Assembly (NCBI RefSeq): GCF_904831005.1
Contig: NZ_LR882982.1
Span: 3,596,001-3,660,000 of the forward strand
DNA length: 64,000 nucleotides
Source: Microbacterium hydrocarbonoxydans
GTDB taxonomy: Bacteria; Actinomycetota; Actinomycetes; Actinomycetales; Microbacteriaceae
Reading direction: 5' to 3'
The notes beneath the pieces are model-generated. The model ran no database searches, was not told where the DNA came from, and saw nothing but the letters and a program-made list of their open reading frames with translations. Positions 1-9,888 of the stretch are shown here, piece by piece. A program made the translations under genes and the position numbers. Numbering within the stretch: the first letter of the stretch is position 1; every line of letters begins with the position of its first letter.

Positions 1-14
1 CAGACAGGAGTGCC

Positions 15-239
15 ATGATCACGTGGGAATACCTCACCACGCCGCTGCTCATCCACAACACCGCCGCGATCCTCAACAACTGGGGCAAGCAGGGCTGGGA
101 ACTGGTCCAGGTCGTGCAGGGCCCCGAGGGTGGGCTCGTCGCCTACTTCAAGCGTCCGGTGACGTCGGACGCGGCGGGCAACGCGGGACTCGCCGCTGCC
201 GCGCAGGCGTCCCGTCAGTTCGAGGGTGGTGCCGCGTGA
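15..239 (+). CDS. Small DUF4177-like protein
   Basis: A 74-residue protein with an AGGAG ribosome site just before its ATG. The N-terminal half (WEYLTTPLL, then GWELVQVV) has the strand-helix-strand look of DUF4177-type small proteins, which have no assigned function. The C-terminal tail is alanine-rich and probably disordered. Its stop codon overlaps the GTG start of the RidA gene (GTGA), so the two are very likely one translationally coupled transcript. The coupling with RidA is common in actinobacteria, which supports that this is a real gene. The family assignment is by eye and the function is unknown. Confidence 0.75.
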   Translation: MITWEYLTTPLLIHNTAAILNNWGKQGWELVQVVQGPEGGLVAYFKRPVTSDAAGNAGLAAAAQASRQFEGGAA

Positions 240-694
240 GCCTCTCCGCGCGTCTCGCCGAGCTCGGCATCGAGCTTCCTGCCGTCGCAGCGCCGGTGGC
301 GGCCTACGTCCCCGCTGTCGTGCACGACGGCCTCGTCTACACCTCGGGCCAGCTGCCGTTCGCAGGCGGCGCGCTGCCCGCGACCGGCAAGGTCGGCGCC
401 GAGGTCTCCGCCGACGACGCGAACGTCTACGCCCGCACCTGTGCGCTGAACGCACTCGCCGCCGCTGCGGACGCCGCCGGCGGCGTCGACAACATCGCCG
501 GGGTCCTGAGGGTCGGCGGCTTCGTGGCATCCGTTCCGGAGTTCACCGGACAGCCGGGAGTGATCAACGGAGCGAGCCTGGTGCTCGGTGAGATCTTCGG
601 CGACGCAGGGCGCCACGCCCGTGCTGCGGTGGGCGTGCCTGTGCTTCCGCTCGACAGCCCGGTCGAGGTCGAGGTCACCTTCATCCTCGCCTGA
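236..694 (+). CDS. ridA: RidA family protein (enamine/imine deaminase)
   Basis: A 152-residue protein of the RidA/YjgF/YER057c family, which hydrolyses reactive 2-aminoacrylate and related enamines released by PLP enzymes in the cytosol. The sequence shows the family pattern: LVYTSGQLP near residue 40, an internal helix, a long VVIL-type strand with VGGFVASVPEF, and a C-terminal VEVEVTFILA strand. The conserved active-site arginine that usually follows RAAVGV-type sequence is not clearly present (HARAAVGVPVLPLDSPVEVE), as in the slightly divergent actinobacterial subgroup. GTG start overlaps the upstream stop by four bases. The convergent terminator at 707-742 closes this two-gene unit. Confidence 0.85.
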   Translation: MSLSARLAELGIELPAVAAPVAAYVPAVVHDGLVYTSGQLPFAGGALPATGKVGAEVSADDANVYARTCALNALAAAADAAGGVDNIAGVLRVGGFVASVPEFTGQPGVINGASLVLGEIFGDAGRHARAAVGVPVLPLDSPVEVEVTFILA

Positions 695-706
695 CGCCTC
701 GAGCAG

Positions 707-742
707 AGAACGCCCCCTCCTGTGATCGGGAGGGGGCGTTCT
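707..742. terminator. Bidirectional hairpin terminator between ridA and acs
   Basis: A perfect 14-bp stem (AGAACGCCCCCTCC at 707-720 pairing with 729-742) and an 8-nt loop lie between two convergent genes. AGAA on one side and TTCT on the other make it usable in both directions. Confidence 0.85.
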
Positions 743-765
743 GCATCCGGTCGTGGCGTGGGGGT

Positions 766-2733
<1,968 letters not shown>

Positions 2734-2862
2734 CGGCAGGCGCTCCTTTGCGGCATGGCAGGTCGTGCGGGCTGTTCGCGGGGGTGGCGCGATCAGGTCA
2801 GGGCGAATCTAGCCTCGGCCGCTGACATCGCCTACCGCCGAAAGTCGGTACTCCCGCGGGTT

Positions 2863-2890
2863 TTGTCAGGACGGTCGCCTTGCGTACACT
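2863..2890 (+). promoter_or_regulatory. Sigma-70-type promoter of the 6C RNA
   Basis: TTGTCA at 2863-2868 and TACACT at 2885-2890 are separated by 16 bases. A start near 2897 would give a transcript of roughly 95 to 100 nt ending at the hairpin at 2954-2988. The assignment is by motif only. Confidence 0.6.
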
Positions 2891-2892
2891 CG

Positions 2893-2995
2893 ACGACAGC
2901 CGAATAATCATTCCGGCCTTGGCGTGCCCGATTCCCCCGAAAGGGCTCGTCGTGGGCGGCATCTCATTCCCCCCGTGAGATGCCGCCCATTTCTG
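2893..2995 (+). ncRNA. 6C small RNA
   Basis: The 400-base gap between acs and tadA holds a short transcript-like unit. It has a promoter, a first imperfect hairpin with a C-rich loop (GATTCCCCCGAA around 2928-2939), and a second hairpin with a perfect 13-bp stem (2954-2966 with 2976-2988) whose loop carries six consecutive C residues, then ATTTCT. Two adjacent hairpins with runs of about six C in their loops define the actinobacterial 6C RNA class. In Mycobacterium tuberculosis this RNA (B11) also lies beside the tad-type cluster, so position and structure agree. In mycobacteria it is a trans-acting RNA using its C-rich loops against G-rich mRNA sites. The exact ends are estimates. The remaining bases to 3134 show no other clear feature. 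Confidence 0.85.
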
Positions 2996-3134
2996 TGAGA
3001 GCGCTCCCGGCGGTAAGTCCGGTCTCGAGGCCGTCTCTCTGCACGACCCGCGTCGTGGCGAGGTTGCTCACAGGTGGCGCACACCCGGCCCACGGCGCAC
3101 ATATGCACGCACTCGTCGCGCCTACCGTCAGGGC

Positions 3135-4148
3135 ATGCCTGATTCCTTCGTCATCCGCCCGAGGGCGACGCCTCGCGCCGACGGCGGCGCCCTCGAGGTG
3201 CATTCCGATGCGTTCGCGATCGATCCCGCGTTCGGTCCGCTGCGCGAATACTGTGCCGACCCCGATGTCACAGACGTCTTCGTGAACGGCCCCGGCGGGC
3301 TCTTCGTCGATCGCGGACACGGTACCGAGGCGGTGCCGGGCTGGAGTGCATCCGAGCGCGAGGTGCGCGACCTCGCCGTCGCGCTCGTGGGCCTCGGCGG
3401 GCGGCACCTCGACGATCAGGCGCCCTGCGTCGACGTGCGACTCGATTCGGGCATCCGCGTGCACGCAGTCCTCTCTCCGGTGGCGACCGCGGGCACGGCG
3501 CTGTCGATCAGGGTGCCGCGCGTGCGTGCCGCCGATCTCGATGCTCTCGCCGCGCTCGGCACGTTCGACGCACGCCGTCAGAGCTGGCTGCTCGGACTCG
3601 TGCGCGACCGCGCGAACATCCTCATCACCGGGGGCACCGGCACGGGCAAGACGACTCTGCTCTCGGCACTGCTCTCTGCGGCGCCGGCCTCGGAGCGCAT
3701 CGTCACGATCGAGGATGTCGCCGAGCTCAGACCGCGGCATCCGCACCATGTGGCCCTCGAAGCACGGCAGTCGAACCTCGAGGGCGCAGGGGGGATCAGC
3801 CTGGCGCGTCTCGTGCGCGAGTCGCTGCGCATGCGCCCCGACCGTCTGGTGGTGGGCGAGTGCCGTGGAGAGGAGGTGCGCGAGCTTCTGACAGCACTCA
3901 ACACGGGTCATGACGGAGGGGCCGGCACGCTGCACGCCAGCGGACTGAGCGACGTCCCTGCGCGGATGGAGGCGCTGGGCGCACTGGCCGGGATGGATGC
4001 GGCGGCGCTCGCACGTCAGGTCGTCAGCGCCTTCACAGTGGTGCTGCACCTCGAACGCGCACCCGACGGGCGCCGGCGAATCGGGCAGGCGGGCGAGTTC
4101 GGCCTGAGCGGTGATCGTCTGACCATCGCCGAGGTGCAGCCGTGGTGA
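3135..4148 (+). CDS. tadA: TadA/CpaF pilus assembly ATPase
   Basis: A 337-residue type II/IV secretion ATPase of the TadA/CpaF family, the cytoplasmic motor of the Tad (Flp) pilus. The N-terminal part has VTDVFVNGPGGLFVDRG typical of TadA. Residues about 160-175 hold the Walker A box GGTGTGKTT, followed by the IVTIEDVAELRP Asp-box region, the histidine-box region, and VGECRGEEV as Walker B. The protein is slightly short for the family, which is usual in actinobacteria. No tadZ/CpaE-like gene precedes it here. The stop overlaps the next start by seven bases, indicating one operon. The minus-strand open frame covering it is a shadow. Confidence 0.93.
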   Translation: MPDSFVIRPRATPRADGGALEVHSDAFAIDPAFGPLREYCADPDVTDVFVNGPGGLFVDRGHGTEAVPGWSASEREVRDLAVALVGLGGRHLDDQAPCVDVRLDSGIRVHAVLSPVATAGTALSIRVPRVRAADLDALAALGTFDARRQSWLLGLVRDRANILITGGTGTGKTTLLSALLSAAPASERIVTIEDVAELRPRHPHHVALEARQSNLEGAGGISLARLVRESLRMRPDRLVVGECRGEEVRELLTALNTGHDGGAGTLHASGLSDVPARMEALGALAGMDAAALARQVVSAFTVVLHLERAPDGRRRIGQAGEFGLSGDRLTIAEVQPW

Positions 4149-5041
4149 GAGTCCCGAGGCGCGGCCCGGTCGGAGACGCCGGTGCCGACGCGGCCACCTC
4201 GGTGCAGACGCTCGCCGTGCTGCTGCAGGCGGGAGCGGTTCCGCTGACTGCGTGGCGCCATCTCGGCGACACCGGAGACACTCACGCCGCTGCGGTCGTG
4301 GAACGCGTCGCACAGGGCGTGCCCCTCGTCGCGGCGATCGAGTCCGAGGGGGGAGCGTGGCAGGACCTCGCGGCGGCCTGGGAGGTGGCGACCACGGTCG
4401 GCGCACCACTCGCGGAGGTGCTGCGCATGATCGCCGAGACCCTGCGGGACTCGGCCTCCGCCGCCGATGATGTGCGCATCGCGCTCGCGGAGCCCGCAGG
4501 AACCGCGCGGCTGTTGCTGTGGATGCCGTTCGCCGGGCTGCTGCTCGGTCTCGCCCTGGGCTTCGACACACTCTCCGTCGTGATCGGCGATCCGCTCGGC
4601 GCAGTCTGCGTCGGGTCGGGGCTGCTGCTCGTCGCTGCCGCGCGACTGTGGACGAACAGGCTGCTCCGCCGGGCGCGGCCGAGACCCGGCACACCCGGTA
4701 TTCAGGCCGAACTCGTAGCCGTGGCGCTGTCGGGGGGCGCTTCGGTCGAGCGGGCACTGCGCCTGGTGGCAGAGAGCCCGGCCTCACGACATGGCGACGA
4801 GGGGCGCATCCGCTCGGTGCTCGACCTCTCCCGCGCCGCCGGTGTGCCGGCCGCAGAGCTGCTGCGGGCGTCGGCCGCACACGACAGGCATCGATCTCGC
4901 ATCGACGGCCGTCTGCGGGCCGCGAAACTGTCGACGCAGCTGCTCGTACCGCTCGGCGTCTGCACGCTCCCCGCATTCCTGCTGCTCGGCGTCGCCCCCT
5001 TGCTGCTGAGCGTGCTGGCGTCGACGCCGCTCCCGCTCTGA
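4142..5041 (+). CDS. Type II secretion F-like membrane protein (TadB/TadC-type)
   Basis: A 299-residue inner-membrane platform protein of the Tad pilus. It seems to combine two short T2SF-like halves: an N-terminal soluble part (LAVLLQAGAVPLTAWRHL), a central hydrophobic block (LLLWMPFAGLLLGLALGF, then VGSGLLLVAAARL), a second soluble part with ELVAVALSGGASVERALRL, and a C-terminal membrane segment around LGVCTLPAFLLLGVAPLLL. Most actinobacterial tad clusters have separate TadB and TadC genes. Only one gene lies between tadA and the pilin gene here, so a fused or reduced platform is likely. It overlaps tadA and is followed 65 bases later by the pilin-like gene. Confidence 0.85.
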   Translation: MVRVPRRGPVGDAGADAATSVQTLAVLLQAGAVPLTAWRHLGDTGDTHAAAVVERVAQGVPLVAAIESEGGAWQDLAAAWEVATTVGAPLAEVLRMIAETLRDSASAADDVRIALAEPAGTARLLLWMPFAGLLLGLALGFDTLSVVIGDPLGAVCVGSGLLLVAAARLWTNRLLRRARPRPGTPGIQAELVAVALSGGASVERALRLVAESPASRHGDEGRIRSVLDLSRAAGVPAAELLRASAAHDRHRSRIDGRLRAAKLSTQLLVPLGVCTLPAFLLLGVAPLLLSVLASTPLPL

Positions 5042-5106
5042 GCGTCGCCGAATCGCGTCATCGACCACCGGATGCCTGCGCATCCACACAGAGAAAGAGG
5101 AACACC

Positions 5107-5310
5107 ATGAACACGCGCACCACGAGGAATGATCGAGACGCCCTGCGCACGGGACGCGCCCCGAGCGTGCGGGGCGGGTCGACTGCGCTCCCTCCGCTCA
5201 CCCGGCGACGAGCCGCGTCGCTGTTCGGAGACGACTCCGGCGCTGCGACGGCCGAGTATGCGATCACCACCATGGCCGCAGTGGTTCGGCGCGGACATAC
5301 TCTGCCATGA
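5107..5310 (+). pseudogene. DUF4244 pilin-like protein, 5' part, interrupted by the inserted element
   Basis: An AAGAGGA site precedes an ATG, and the frame encodes a DUF4244 (Flp-pilin-like) N-terminus with GAATAEYAITTMAAV, the start of the pilin hydrophobic helix. Native sequence ends at about 5278. Beyond that the frame continues into element DNA for about ten foreign residues and stops at 5310. The missing C-terminal half is found 12.9 kb away at 18201-18314 in the matching codon phase. In related genomes this protein sits between tadC and tadE. The truncated product keeps the processing region but loses most of the membrane helix, so the pilus is probably not assembled while the element is integrated. 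Confidence 0.9.
5262..5305. other. Left attachment site (attL) of the element
   Basis: Pilin coding sequence joins element DNA here. GGCCG at 5274-5278 recurs at 18215-18219 in the same codon phase, with looser similarity around it (ACCAC before each). Joining the outer flanks at this shared core restores an uninterrupted DUF4244 frame. Serine integrases cut at a two-base core inside short imperfect sites, which fits. The exact crossover dinucleotide cannot be fixed from one genome. Confidence 0.75.
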
Positions 5311-5317
5311 TCGATAG

Positions 5318-6808
5318 GTGCTGCCCTCCAAGCCTGTGGTTCCTCGCCTCGCGATCTATGCGAGGCAGTCCGTCGACGAGGACCAAGGAATAACCCAGCA
5401 ACTGGAGGATTGCCGCGCGGAGGCCCAACGTCGCGGATGGACCATCGTTGGCGAGTACCAGGATAATGACACGTCTGCGTCGAAGGAACGAGGTCCGAAA
5501 ACCGCGTGGTCAGCCATGCTCAAAGCGTTCGACGCAGGCATGTTCGACACGATGATCGTCACCGAGACTTCGAGAATTACCCGAAGCCTCGCGGACGTGC
5601 TCGACATTCGACCGCCGCGTCGAGACATCAGGGTCATTGTCATCCGAGAAGGAATCGACACAGAGCTGGATGACTTCATGCTCAAGCAACTCGTGCTTCT
5701 GGCTGAGCGGGAGGTGAGGCTGAAGACCGAGCGTGCCGCGCGCTACGCCCTGGGGCGCCGACTCGCGGGTCATCCCACGCCGGGGAAGCCTCCGCACGGC
5801 TACACGTGGATTCCAAGCATCGAGAGAGATGCCTCGGGCACCCGGTACAAAGTAAACGAGGCTGAGGCTGCGGACATCCGGCAGATCTTTCGCGAGTTCC
5901 TAGCGGGGGCTCCCCTCGCGCAGATCGCTCGAGACCTCAGCGACTCGGGCAGACTGACCCGACAAGGAGTTCGCTGGCACTCGTCTTCGGTGCGCAGGGT
6001 TCTCCTGAATCCTCTATACGCGGCCCTGTTGCCTCCGGCCCAGCCAAGTGGTCACTTCGACTCAACTTCAATCGACCTGGACGCCTGCACACCTGGCGCA
6101 TGGGACGCGATCGTGGATCGCGATCACCTAGTAGCTAGCCGCGGGCGCCTCGTCGGTGTGCGCCCGAAGCACAGCGGTACGGCGCGGAAGTGGCTACTTT
6201 CCGGACTCGCGGTTTGCGCGCACTGCTCACATCCAGTCAGGTCAGCCAGGGGCGAAACCCATCCCACCGCGCGTCGAGGCGGTGCTGGAGCTTTCCCCTC
6301 GCGGCGCTACCACGCTTATCGCTGCCCTCAGGGTCACTTCATGCGCAACGGAGACATCATCGACGAGTACGTCTCAGAGATCTGCATTGCTCGCCTCTCA
6401 GCGGATGACGCCTCCGGCTTGATCGAGCCGCAGGAGGGAAAGCCGAACGTGGTCCTGCTGCATGCAAACCGAGACGCTCTGAAGGCGCGACGTCAGACGA
6501 TCGCGAGCTTTGTCGCACGTGGACTGATGAACGAGGAGGAGGCCGACGACAGTCTCGTTGAGATTGCAATAAGTTTGCGAGAGATTAGCGCTCAGATCGC
6601 ACAAGCAGTCCAGCAAGATCCTTTCGCTGAGTTGGTTGATGTGCAAGATGTACGCGCATGGTGGAACGGGGCGACGCTCGCACGACGGCGACTGATAGTT
6701 GAAGCCCTCATGGTCGTCCGCATCAAACCGGTAGGGCACGGCAAGCGAGTGACGACATTCCAGGGAGCCGCTGACACCGTAACTGTCGACTGGATTCGCC
6801 CAGGTTGA
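5318..6808 (+). CDS. Large serine recombinase (integrase)
   Basis: A 496-residue large serine recombinase that would catalyse attP x attB integration. The N-terminal resolvase domain (about 10-150) has the nucleophile Ser18 in YARQS and the conserved TSRITRS region. A recombinase DNA-binding domain (about 155-250) contains GKPPHGYTW and an RGVRWHSSSVRRVLLNPLYA-type segment. A zinc ribbon follows with CAHC and later YRCPQGH, then a coiled-coil stretch near residues 390-440. Length and domain order match phage and ICE integrases. It begins with GTG only about 40 bases inside attL, the usual place for an integrase next to its own attachment site. No separate recombination directionality factor is certain, though the small HTH protein at 13580 is a candidate. 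Confidence 0.95.
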   Translation: MLPSKPVVPRLAIYARQSVDEDQGITQQLEDCRAEAQRRGWTIVGEYQDNDTSASKERGPKTAWSAMLKAFDAGMFDTMIVTETSRITRSLADVLDIRPPRRDIRVIVIREGIDTELDDFMLKQLVLLAEREVRLKTERAARYALGRRLAGHPTPGKPPHGYTWIPSIERDASGTRYKVNEAEAADIRQIFREFLAGAPLAQIARDLSDSGRLTRQGVRWHSSSVRRVLLNPLYAALLPPAQPSGHFDSTSIDLDACTPGAWDAIVDRDHLVASRGRLVGVRPKHSGTARKWLLSGLAVCAHCSHPVRSARGETHPTARRGGAGAFPSRRYHAYRCPQGHFMRNGDIIDEYVSEICIARLSADDASGLIEPQEGKPNVVLLHANRDALKARRQTIASFVARGLMNEEEADDSLVEIAISLREISAQIAQAVQQDPFAELVDVQDVRAWWNGATLARRRLIVEALMVVRIKPVGHGKRVTTFQGAADTVTVDWIRPG

Positions 6809-6961
6809 ATCTCCCGCGCGCCAGGCGCGTCTTGACGGCGACACAGGGGCACAGCGGTCCGAGGTTCGCGATGGGACAGCGACGTGCGTACCCAAGACTG
6901 AACTAGCATTTCCGTGTCGGGCGCGCCGACAGTACGGCAACCACCGCGGAGGATCGATAAC

Positions 6962-8647
6962 GTGAGCACGGAGGCTGTCGAGCACCCGTTACCTACAACG
7001 GCGACGGTCAAGCGCATGTATGCAACTGCTTTTCGCTGTGGCCACCCGAAGTGCAACAGGCCGCTGTATCGGATGAATGACGTCTCTGGCGACCTCACGC
7101 TCAACAGCACCGTTGCGCACATCCATGCGCGTAGGGAAGGCGGCCCGCGCTGGGAGCCTGGGATGAGCGGTGAGGACAATCGTTCCGAAGCTAACCTGGT
7201 GCTGCTTTGCCTCGAGCATTCGCGTGAGGTTGACGCTATCCCTGACGACTACCCGGCCGAAGAGATGCAGTCATGGAAGCTCACGGTTCGAGCCGATTAC
7301 AACAAGGTCCAGCAGAGTTGGGCTCTCACCGAAGACCAAGTCGCTGAGGTCTTCGCTGCGTCCTTCGAGGTAAGAGAGTTCGCACGTACCGCTGTCGAGT
7401 CCGAGAGCCTCACCCAGACTCAACGACTGGGCGGAGCATTGATCGAAGAAGCCAAGAAGGTTCGACGACGGGCGCACGCGGTCGCGAATTCGTGGCGCGA
7501 GTTGTGTGACCGCCTCACCCGGGAGACCATGGCGTGGGATCAAGATGGCGAGCTCCTACAGGTGCACCCACCGCAGAATGAGAAGCAGCGGTATAGAACC
7601 GAAATGATCGCGGCGCTCACAGCAGCGCATGCCGAACTCGAGCCTCGTGTCAACTCGCTGGCGGCGGAACTCCGTGCCCTGCGAGCGACCAACGTTGACC
7701 TCGCCCCATGGTGCGAGTGGGTCGATCGGGAAGCTCGAGCCGTCCTGACTTCGGCGACCACGGCGCCATCGCTCGACGATGTTCCCCAGGTGGAAACTCA
7801 GGGGCTTTCCGATGCCCTCGATGCCCTTGCGAGCGTCTGGAGAGGCGAAACAGCGGACGAGCCACCCGCTATCTCCGAGCCAGCAGTGGATCCTGATCAA
7901 GACGCCGCGGCGAAAGAACGTGCCGCGCACAGCGCCGCTATCAACGCGGCCCGCCCATGGCGTCGAGTGGACAGTCGGCCGTACGACGCCGAAATCTACG
8001 ATCGCCTCATTGCTCGAATCCCCTATTCCATCAATCTGCCTCGAGTAGCAAGCAATCTCGCAACCGATCTTGTCGCGGTCGCTATCTGCGCGTCTGCGGT
8101 GGCGCGAAACGCGAGCGACGAGATCCTCAGAGCTCGCATTGAGGAGGCCGCGGCAGTAGAGCCCCTGGCCGGAGCGATCGCACTACTCGACAATCTCGCC
8201 TCTGTTGCAGAAGAGTCGGGTCGGTCAGATCTTCGCGGCCTAGCAGCGAAGCGAGCTGATGAGCGCCTATCGCGAGAGACGTGGCTGGAACCGGCGGTGT
8301 GGGACACGAACGCCTTCTACGCCCGTACCCTGCTGAACCGTTTAGCGGCCGGATCCGGAGTCGCACACGTCAGTTCGTTGATCCGAACGGGTATCGCCGG
8401 CGCTCCTCCGGAAGCGGTGCTGCTGATGCTCGCGAGCTGGACGCAGTCGTTCTCGATATGGGAAGAGGGTACCGATGGTGCCCTGATGCCCAAGATCACC
8501 ACCCTCCCTGATTGGCTCCCGAAGGATGTTGCTCGCGGTATCTTGCTCAAGCGTTGGCCGGATCTCGAACCTTCCGACTCGGCTAGTGAGGACGTTGCAA
8601 GGCGACTGGCTGCCGAGCTGCTGTTGTTACTCGATCACGACGAGTAG
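6962..8647 (+). CDS. HNH-domain protein with long helical C-terminus
   Basis: A 561-residue protein not recognised as a named family. Residues 20-92 form an HNH-like nuclease fold: Cys26 and Cys31, AHIHA with His53 and His55, Asn78 in ANLVLLCLEH, and Cys83 with His86. The remaining 470 residues are soluble, helix-rich and without motifs I can name. GGAGG at 6948-6952 favours the GTG at 6962. It stands alone after the integrase and before the repeat array. HNH plus a long sensor-like region inside a mobile element fits a phage-defence or restriction effector, but that role is inference. Upstream bases 6809-6961 show nothing beyond this ribosome site. Confidence 0.8.
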   Translation: MSTEAVEHPLPTTATVKRMYATAFRCGHPKCNRPLYRMNDVSGDLTLNSTVAHIHARREGGPRWEPGMSGEDNRSEANLVLLCLEHSREVDAIPDDYPAEEMQSWKLTVRADYNKVQQSWALTEDQVAEVFAASFEVREFARTAVESESLTQTQRLGGALIEEAKKVRRRAHAVANSWRELCDRLTRETMAWDQDGELLQVHPPQNEKQRYRTEMIAALTAAHAELEPRVNSLAAELRALRATNVDLAPWCEWVDREARAVLTSATTAPSLDDVPQVETQGLSDALDALASVWRGETADEPPAISEPAVDPDQDAAAKERAAHSAAINAARPWRRVDSRPYDAEIYDRLIARIPYSINLPRVASNLATDLVAVAICASAVARNASDEILRARIEEAAAVEPLAGAIALLDNLASVAEESGRSDLRGLAAKRADERLSRETWLEPAVWDTNAFYARTLLNRLAAGSGVAHVSSLIRTGIAGAPPEAVLLMLASWTQSFSIWEEGTDGALMPKITTLPDWLPKDVARGILLKRWPDLEPSDSASEDVARRLAAELLLLLDHDE

Positions 8648-8684
8648 GTCAGGCACCCGACGACGTCCCCGATCGAGAGACACA

Positions 8685-8834
8685 GCTCGGGCCATTGGCG
8701 CTGCGATCGACAGCGCCGCCGCCTTCGATGAGCGAAATCGCTACGTGCATGACCTGCTCACAGCCGACGACTCCCTGGCGTTCGCTGTCGCTCGGCGCGC
8801 TAGAAGCAGAATAGGACGGCACCGCGAAGGACCT
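8685..8834 (+). pseudogene. Possible remnant of a degraded gene
   Basis: In the 300-base stretch after the HNH gene, one frame reads GAAIDSAAAFDERNRYVHDLL and continues with natural-looking protein composition, but has no good start and runs into unlikely sequence. RNRYVHDL-type segments occur in several uncharacterised bacterial proteins. It may be the tail of a lost gene. The support is weak. Nothing else is evident between 8648 and the first repeat at 8975. Confidence 0.25.
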
Positions 8835-8974
8835 ACGGAGGCCCCGAGTCGGAGGATGACTGAGCCGATTCTCTGCCCACGATAAGACCACTTATCCCGA
8901 CTATCGCAAGGAATACCAGAACGCCGCCGCGTCCGTCGAGTCGTGAAGGCTGGCTGCCCGGGCGGGTGCACTCA

Positions 8975-9443
8975 GAAGGCTTTCACGGCTGCGGCGCGCG
9001 AAAGCCTTTCGTTCCCTATGCGATGAAGGTTCTCGTCATAGGTCGCGTCGCGTCAGGTCATGAGCCACCGGAGGCTATGAAAGGCTTTCATGCCGGCGAA
9101 GCCAGGCGACGCGCGTTGTCGGGGCGTGAAAGGCTTTCATTGCAAGCGACTTTCGTCTGCGGTCGTGGCGGGCCGGAGCGTGGACCGTCACGCCATGAGA
9201 AAGGCTTTCGTTTGAGGCCTACTCGAAAGGCTTTCGTTTGAGGCCTACTCGAAAGGCTTTCGTTTGAGGCCTACTCGAAAGGCTTTCGTTTGAGGCCTAC
9301 TCGAAAGGCTTTCGTTTGAGGCCTACTCGAAAGGCTTTCGTTTGAGGCCTACTCGAAAGGCTTTCGTTCGAGGCTCACGCGAAAGGCTTTCGTTCGAGGC
9401 TCACGCGAAAGGCTTTCGTTCGAGGCTCACGCGAAAGGCTTTC
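8975..9443. repeat. Array of GAAAGGCTTTC palindromes, partly a 26-bp tandem repeat
   Basis: Six identical 26-bp units start at 9199, 9225, 9251, 9277, 9303 and 9329 (GAAAGGCTTTCGTTTGAG, then GCCTACTC). Three units of a second type (GTTCGAGGCTCACGC after the same 11-mer) start at 9355, 9381 and 9407, and a terminal 11-mer sits at 9433. Scattered copies lie upstream at 8975 (one base short), 9000 (inverted), 9079 and 9128. Each 11-mer is a palindrome around one central base. Constant spacing with no variable spacers rules out CRISPR. Iteron-like origin, partition (centromere) site or repressor-binding array are the options. No parAB genes are visible nearby. Confidence 0.92.
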
Positions 9444-9606
9444 ATTACGTGTGCGCGTCGGCTTTAACCCGGACGAGGCGGGGCTTGCACTGTAGCTACA
9501 ACGCCACGAGCATGGACTCAAGCCCTCGGGAAGGATCATTCTCATCACCGCCTCTCACGCCGCACAAATCACCCGACGCCTGAACGATGTTCTCGGCCCC
9601 ACGCTC

Positions 9607-9888
9607 GTGTCTACGTTGGCCGGCTCGAAGGACACACGAGCCGCGATTCGGTGGGCTCAACAAGAAGGTCCCGGGCCCGACGGAGAAGCGATCCTGCGTC
9701 TTGAGTGTGCCGAGGAGACCTGGCGGAAGTTGACTGCGCTCGAGGGCGATGACGTCGCGCGACTCTGGTTCGTCGGCGGCAACCCGTGGCTTCACGAGGA
9801 AACGGCGATCACTGCAATCCGAGAAGGTCGATTCAAGCAAGTGCAGGACGCCGCGCAAGCTTTCATGGACGATTCGTTCAGCGGCTAG
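9607..9888 (+). CDS. DUF2384 (MbcA/ParS/Xre-type) antitoxin-like protein
   Basis: At least 93 residues resembling the actinobacterial Xre/DUF2384 family: an N-terminal helix-turn-helix-like part (LAGSKDTRAAIRWAQ), then the DUF2384-type core with DDVARLWFVGGNPWL and AITAIREGRFKQVQDAAQAF. Proteins of this type are antitoxins of RES-type toxins or stand-alone regulators. No RES toxin is seen. Similarity appears to continue upstream of the GTG at 9607 to about 9538 (LITASHAAQITRRLNDVLGPTL) in an open frame lacking ATG or GTG, so the true start may be earlier and non-standard. The upstream gap 9444-9606 has a perfect TGTAGCTACA palindrome at 9491-9500 that could be its operator. Confidence 0.65.
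   Translation: MSTLAGSKDTRAAIRWAQQEGPGPDGEAILRLECAEETWRKLTALEGDDVARLWFVGGNPWLHEETAITAIREGRFKQVQDAAQAFMDDSFSG

Noticed and set aside
2964..4976. A 670-codon minus-strand open frame over the tad genes
   Set aside because: It is arginine-rich with no domain, and lies antisense to clear TadA and TadB/TadC-type genes. High GC content produces such shadows.
5318..6808. Simple transposase or IS element as the cause of the insertion
   Set aside because: No terminal inverted repeats or target-site duplication typical of IS elements are seen. The large serine recombinase and att-like ends explain the insertion.
8966..9241. A 91-codon open frame running through the repeat array
   Set aside because: It simply translates the repeat, with no ribosome site and no natural protein features.
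8975..9443. CRISPR array
   Set aside because: The intervening sequences are identical within each class and only 15 bases long. No cas genes are nearby.
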